Positions 6,412 through 9,262 of a DNA stretch of 9,262 nucleotides are shown piece after piece. This DNA is from an uncultured bacterium (GTDB lineage Bacteria; Cyanobacteriota; Vampirovibrionia; Gastranaerophilales; Gastranaerophilaceae): assembly GCA_900555175.1 (NCBI GenBank), contig USJT01000028.1, forward strand, positions 1-9,262, in the 5' to 3' direction. Below the pieces are notes generated by a model. That model was given only the letters and a program-made list of their open reading frames with translations. It was not told where the DNA came from and ran no database searches. The translations under genes were made by a program, and so were the position numbers. Position 1 is the stretch's first letter, and each line of letters begins with the position of its first letter.

Positions 6412-6560
6412 TACATATAAAAATCTTTGTTAAGTTTTTAAAATCAGGCGTTGTGCTTGCTATTGTTATGTTTGTAGTATTAAGTGTATTTTTTACTGTT
6501 AAAAATTGTAACATTATACACTAGAATTAGTTCTTAAGGATTATATTTTTTAACCATTTG
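6412..6560 (+). other. Non-coding stretch of the divergent rpsT/branching-enzyme intergenic region
   Basis: The gap between rpsT and the branching-enzyme gene is 322 bases (6312-6633). Its left part holds the rpsT leader and promoter, and its right end the promoter and ribosome-binding site of the plus-strand gene. The middle contains no RNA gene or strong repeat that I can see. It does contain a short plus-strand frame (GTG at 6453, stop at 6524) encoding a very hydrophobic 23-residue peptide, without a ribosome-binding site; I do not call it a gene. Confidence 0.5.
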
Positions 6561-6569
6561 TGGTATAAA
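6561..6569 (+). promoter_or_regulatory. Putative extended -10 promoter of the branching-enzyme gene
   Basis: TGGTATAAA (6561-6569) matches the extended -10 pattern TGnTATAAT in all but the last base. No good -35 hexamer lies 17 bases upstream, which extended -10 promoters tolerate. The predicted start near 6576 leaves a leader of about 58 bases. Confidence 0.4.
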
Positions 6570-6633
6570 TAATATATAAGTAAGAATTATAGTTATATAA
6601 TAATTCGTTTAAATAAGAGATATGGAGGCAAAA

Positions 6634-8352
6634 ATGTCAGTAGGACAATTCGTATTTATGTTACACAGCCACCTTCCTTATTACAGAAAAGCCGGTATGT
6701 GGCCTTTTGGGGAAGAAAATCTTTATGAATGTATGGCAGAAACATACATTCCATTATTGAATGCTATCTCCGAACTGTATGATGAAGGTATTAAAGCAAA
6801 GTTAACCGTGGGCATTACCCCGATTCTTGCAGAACAGCTTAACGATGAACACTTGAAACTTGGCTTCGTTAAATATCTTGATTCAAGAATCGCTCAGGTA
6901 TCTAAAGATTTAGACAGATATCCTGATCCAAAAGTCCCTCATTCACAACACTTGAAATACCTTGCAAAATATTATTTTGATTGGTTCTCTAATATCAAAG
7001 ATGCATTTGTAAATAAATACGGAATGGACTTAATTGCCCAATTTAAAAAATTTCAAGACTTAGGATGTATTGAAATTACAACCTCCGGTGCAACACATGG
7101 ATTTTCTCCATTACTTGCAACAGACAGCAACTTGAATGCTCAATTCAAAATCGGCTCTGACACAACAAAAAGATTGTTTGGCAAAAAAGCATGCGGCTGC
7201 TGGCTTCCTGAATGTGCATACAGACAAGGTTACGAATACGTAGGCAAAGATGGCAAAAAACATTGGAGACCTGCAATCGAAGTAACATTACAAAATAACG
7301 GAATTGAATATTTCTTTACTGAATCACACGTTATCGAAGGTGGAAATTCTATCGGAAACAGACGTGTAATCGGTGTTTACGGAAATATCGAATACATTCC
7401 GCTACCTGATCGTCCGGCAACAGGATATGACACTTATTCTGCTTACTGGTTACCTGATGCACAAGTTGCAGTAATGGGTAGAAATGACAGAGCAGGATAT
7501 CAAGTTTGGTCAGCTGCTGACGGTTATCCCGGTGATGGCGTATATAGAGAATTCCACAAAAAAGATGACAAATCAGGTATGCATTACTGGAGGATAACTT
7601 CCCCAACAACAGATTTAGGGGACAAAATGCTTTATGATCCTGTATTAGCATTAAACAAAGTTAACGAAAACTCTGATCACTATACAACTCTAATTTATCA
7701 CATGCTAAATGATTACAAAAAAGCAACAGGTAAAGAAGGACTTGTAATGGTATCATTCGATACAGAATTATTCGGACACTGGTGGTTTGAAGGTGTTGAA
7801 TTTATTAAACAAGTAATTAAAAAATTCGCAACATACTTACCTGAAGTTGAAAGAATGACTGCCGGTGAATATATTCACAAATATCCGCCAAAAGAAGCAA
7901 TCCAAATTCCTGAAAGTTCTTGGGGACAAGGCGGACACTTCTATGTATGGAACAACCATTTAACAGAATGGATGTGGCCAATAATCCATGCTTGTGAAAA
8001 AAGGATTAATGCTATTGCTGATAAATATCCTGAAATTCCGCAAGATAAACTTCTTCACAGAGCACTAAATCAAATGGCAAGAGAAAATCTGTTATTACAA
8101 AGTTCAGACTGGCCATTCTTGATTACAACATGGCAGGCTAAAGATTATGCGACAGACAGATTTAGAGAACATGTTGACAGATTTGAAACAATTTGCGATA
8201 TGATTGAAAGCGGAAATATTGATGATGCTAAACTTAAAGAGATTGAAGACATTGATAACTGCTTCCCACAAATTGATTATAGAGTTTACCAATCAATAGA
8301 AGAAGGAGTTATTCCTCAACAATCAGCAAAGCTTGCACCATTATATAAATAA
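6634..8352 (+). CDS. GH57 1,4-alpha-glucan branching enzyme
   Basis: A cytoplasmic enzyme that cuts alpha-1,4-glucan chains and rejoins them in alpha-1,6 linkage, making branched storage glucan. The 572-residue protein carries all five GH57 motifs in order: HSHLPY (11-16), GATHGF (152-157), WLPECAY (190-196) with the nucleophile Glu at 193, SFDTELFGHWWFEG (374-387) with the acid/base Asp at 376, and SSWGQGGHFYVWNN (428-441). Spacing and length agree with Thermus- and Thermococcus-type GH57 branching enzymes rather than GH57 amylases. An upstream ATG at 6622 overlaps the GGAGG ribosome-binding site (6624-6628). The ATG at 6634, five bases after that site, is therefore the start. It stands alone, transcribed divergently from rpsT, with no other glycogen gene beside it. 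Branching activity is inferred from motif similarity. Confidence 0.9.
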   Translation: MSVGQFVFMLHSHLPYYRKAGMWPFGEENLYECMAETYIPLLNAISELYDEGIKAKLTVGITPILAEQLNDEHLKLGFVKYLDSRIAQVSKDLDRYPDPKVPHSQHLKYLAKYYFDWFSNIKDAFVNKYGMDLIAQFKKFQDLGCIEITTSGATHGFSPLLATDSNLNAQFKIGSDTTKRLFGKKACGCWLPECAYRQGYEYVGKDGKKHWRPAIEVTLQNNGIEYFFTESHVIEGGNSIGNRRVIGVYGNIEYIPLPDRPATGYDTYSAYWLPDAQVAVMGRNDRAGYQVWSAADGYPGDGVYREFHKKDDKSGMHYWRITSPTTDLGDKMLYDPVLALNKVNENSDHYTTLIYHMLNDYKKATGKEGLVMVSFDTELFGHWWFEGVEFIKQVIKKFATYLPEVERMTAGEYIHKYPPKEAIQIPESSWGQGGHFYVWNNHLTEWMWPIIHACEKRINAIADKYPEIPQDKLLHRALNQMARENLLLQSSDWPFLITTWQAKDYATDRFREHVDRFETICDMIESGNIDDAKLKEIEDIDNCFPQIDYRVYQSIEEGVIPQQSAKLAPLYK

Positions 8353-8365
8353 AATTCAAACATAT

Positions 8366-8402
8366 AAAAAAGAGCTTCTCAAAAATTGAGAAGTTCTTTT
8401 TT
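8366..8402. terminator. Shared bidirectional intrinsic terminator
   Basis: A 17-bp stem (8366-8382 with 8386-8402) with an AAA loop and six A/T at each outer end, so each strand gives a U-run after the hairpin. All pairs are Watson-Crick except one G-U on the plus strand (8374-8394), which becomes an A-C mismatch on the minus strand. It lies 13 bases after the branching-enzyme stop codon. Its right end contains the first bases of the TAA stop codon of the convergent gene (8401-8403). Confidence 0.85.
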
Positions 8403-9168
8403 ATTGCATAAATTCTCTTGTCACACCAGGATAAACTAATTTACCATGCTTCAGTGCTAACAAAAAAGTATCTTTACCTGATAAATTTAAACTTTTAATA
8501 TTAGTTAAACCTAATTTTGATTTATCATCAATATTAAAGAAATATTTATTAGCAAGACTTTTATATTTCAAAAACATATTTTGTGCAAAATCAGCAGTTC
8601 CAATCCAAGGATCAATGATTATAGTATTTTTAGTAACTTTACCATCAAACTTTGAGCCATCCCGATTAAAAACGCAAACGCTATGATCAATTTTTGAATT
8701 ATCAGTAATTAAATTTGCAGTATAAGAGTTTTTAACGCCATTAATTTTCAAAATAGCTTCTGAAAGTAGAGCATCTTCACCACAATTACCTAATTTATCA
8801 AATTTTAGTTGATTTATAACATTATCAACCAATTTAGAACTCTTATGGACACCTGTTTGCCAATCTTTTCTCACACTGTTAAGTTTATCAACCAAACGTT
8901 TTTGCCACTTAAACAAAGATAAAAGTTTTAATTCATCATAATTATAAGGTATATACACCCCCAAAATATTTTTAGACACAAACCTATTATAAAGATTTTC
9001 ATTTTCAGACTTTAGTTTGTACATTGGAGCACTCAATCTGGTAGAAGAAACATGCGGGAACGCTGTATTTACGACATGACAAACCCATTGAGCATCCCTA
9101 ACCTGAGGGCATCTAGCAGTAAAATTAATATTATTAGACACACTATTCATACCAGGAATAACTACCAT
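8401..9168 (-). CDS. Predicted Cys-His-Asp hydrolase (papain/transglutaminase-like), possible effector
   Basis: A 255-residue protein without a close relative that I can name. Its middle shows a plausible catalytic triad: Cys129 in GNCGEDALL (127-135), His162 in IDHSVCVF (160-167) and Asp186 in IIIDPW (183-188). This order and spacing, with 'NCGE' and a final 'IDPW', is typical of papain-like and transglutaminase-like cysteine hydrolases, including many toxins and secreted effectors. No signal peptide or membrane segment is visible. The N-terminus (about 14-45) contains NINFTARCPQVRDAQWVCH and VNTAFPHVSSTRL, which I recall as a recurrent N-terminal block in gut Cyanobacteriota proteins (memory, unchecked). 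No good ribosome-binding site precedes ATG 9168. ATG 9150 (M7) is an alternative, also weak. It ends inside a terminator shared with the branching-enzyme gene. Substrate and location are unknown. Confidence 0.65.
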   Translation of the reverse strand: MVVIPGMNSVSNNINFTARCPQVRDAQWVCHVVNTAFPHVSSTRLSAPMYKLKSENENLYNRFVSKNILGVYIPYNYDELKLLSLFKWQKRLVDKLNSVRKDWQTGVHKSSKLVDNVINQLKFDKLGNCGEDALLSEAILKINGVKNSYTANLITDNSKIDHSVCVFNRDGSKFDGKVTKNTIIIDPWIGTADFAQNMFLKYKSLANKYFFNIDDKSKLGLTNIKSLNLSGKDTFLLALKHGKLVYPGVTREFMQ

Positions 9169-9262
9169 AAAAATAAAAATTGCTATAAAAACATAAATAA
9201 TTTACAGATTTTCACAAAAAAAACAAATTACCCACTTGCAAAAAAAAAATCAGCATATTATA

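Noticed and set aside
6622..6633. Branching-enzyme start at ATG 6622
   Set aside because: This ATG overlaps the GGAGG ribosome-binding site itself. The next ATG sits five bases downstream of that site.
7349..7651. 100-codon minus-strand open frame inside the branching-enzyme gene
   Set aside because: It lies wholly inside a strongly conserved GH57 coding region, shows no recognisable domain, and looks like a shadow of the plus-strand codons.
9216..9249. A8 and A10 homopolymer runs near the right edge
   Set aside because: No pairing partner or gene context is visible within the window. They are ordinary for an A+T-rich intergenic region.

Overview
The window is a strongly A+T-rich piece of bacterial chromosome with tightly packed, ordinary housekeeping genes and several unfamiliar ones. 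My best guess at the source is a gut member of the non-photosynthetic Cyanobacteriota (Vampirovibrionia/Gastranaerophilales). The reasons are the base composition, a YvcK homologue with an N-terminal membrane part, a GH57 branching enzyme, and a last gene whose N-terminus (INFTARCPQVRDAQWVCH) resembles one I associate from memory with that group. This is an impression, not a demonstrated assignment; other A+T-rich anaerobes remain possible.

Layout, left to right. Positions 17-240 hold a candidate minus-strand RNA gene or leader: a promoter-like pair, a GC-richer region with long nested pairing, and an intrinsic terminator. Positions 249-5171 hold five minus-strand genes read as one probable operon from a good sigma70-type promoter at 5210-5238. 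In transcription order these are a divergent LamB/YcsF (PxpA-like) protein, a membrane-anchored YvcK/GlmR-type protein, panB, panC, and a two-helix membrane protein whose cytoplasmic part looks like a degenerate class III nucleotide cyclase. The yvcK-panB overlap and the 7-base panC-to-last-gene gap suggest translational coupling. Positions 5270-5899 hold a membrane-anchored protein resembling the N-terminal domain of type I restriction R subunits, with its own promoter so close to the ATG that the mRNA may be leaderless. rpsT (S20) follows at 6042-6311, with its own promoter, a leader with two hairpins, and a 17-bp terminator.

From 6634 a plus-strand gene encodes a GH57 1,4-alpha-glucan branching enzyme with all five family motifs. 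It converges on a minus-strand gene (8401-9168) encoding a predicted Cys-His-Asp hydrolase of papain/transglutaminase-like type. The two share a bidirectional terminator that contains the stop codon of the second gene.

Functionally, panB and panC supply pantothenate for coenzyme A. YvcK links UDP-GlcNAc sensing to cell-envelope metabolism in other bacteria. The branching enzyme serves glycogen storage, and S20 the ribosome. No mobile element, CRISPR array, tRNA or rRNA was recognised. The items most worth a second look are the RNA element at the left edge, the effector-like cysteine hydrolase at the right edge, and the two membrane proteins with degenerate enzyme-like domains.
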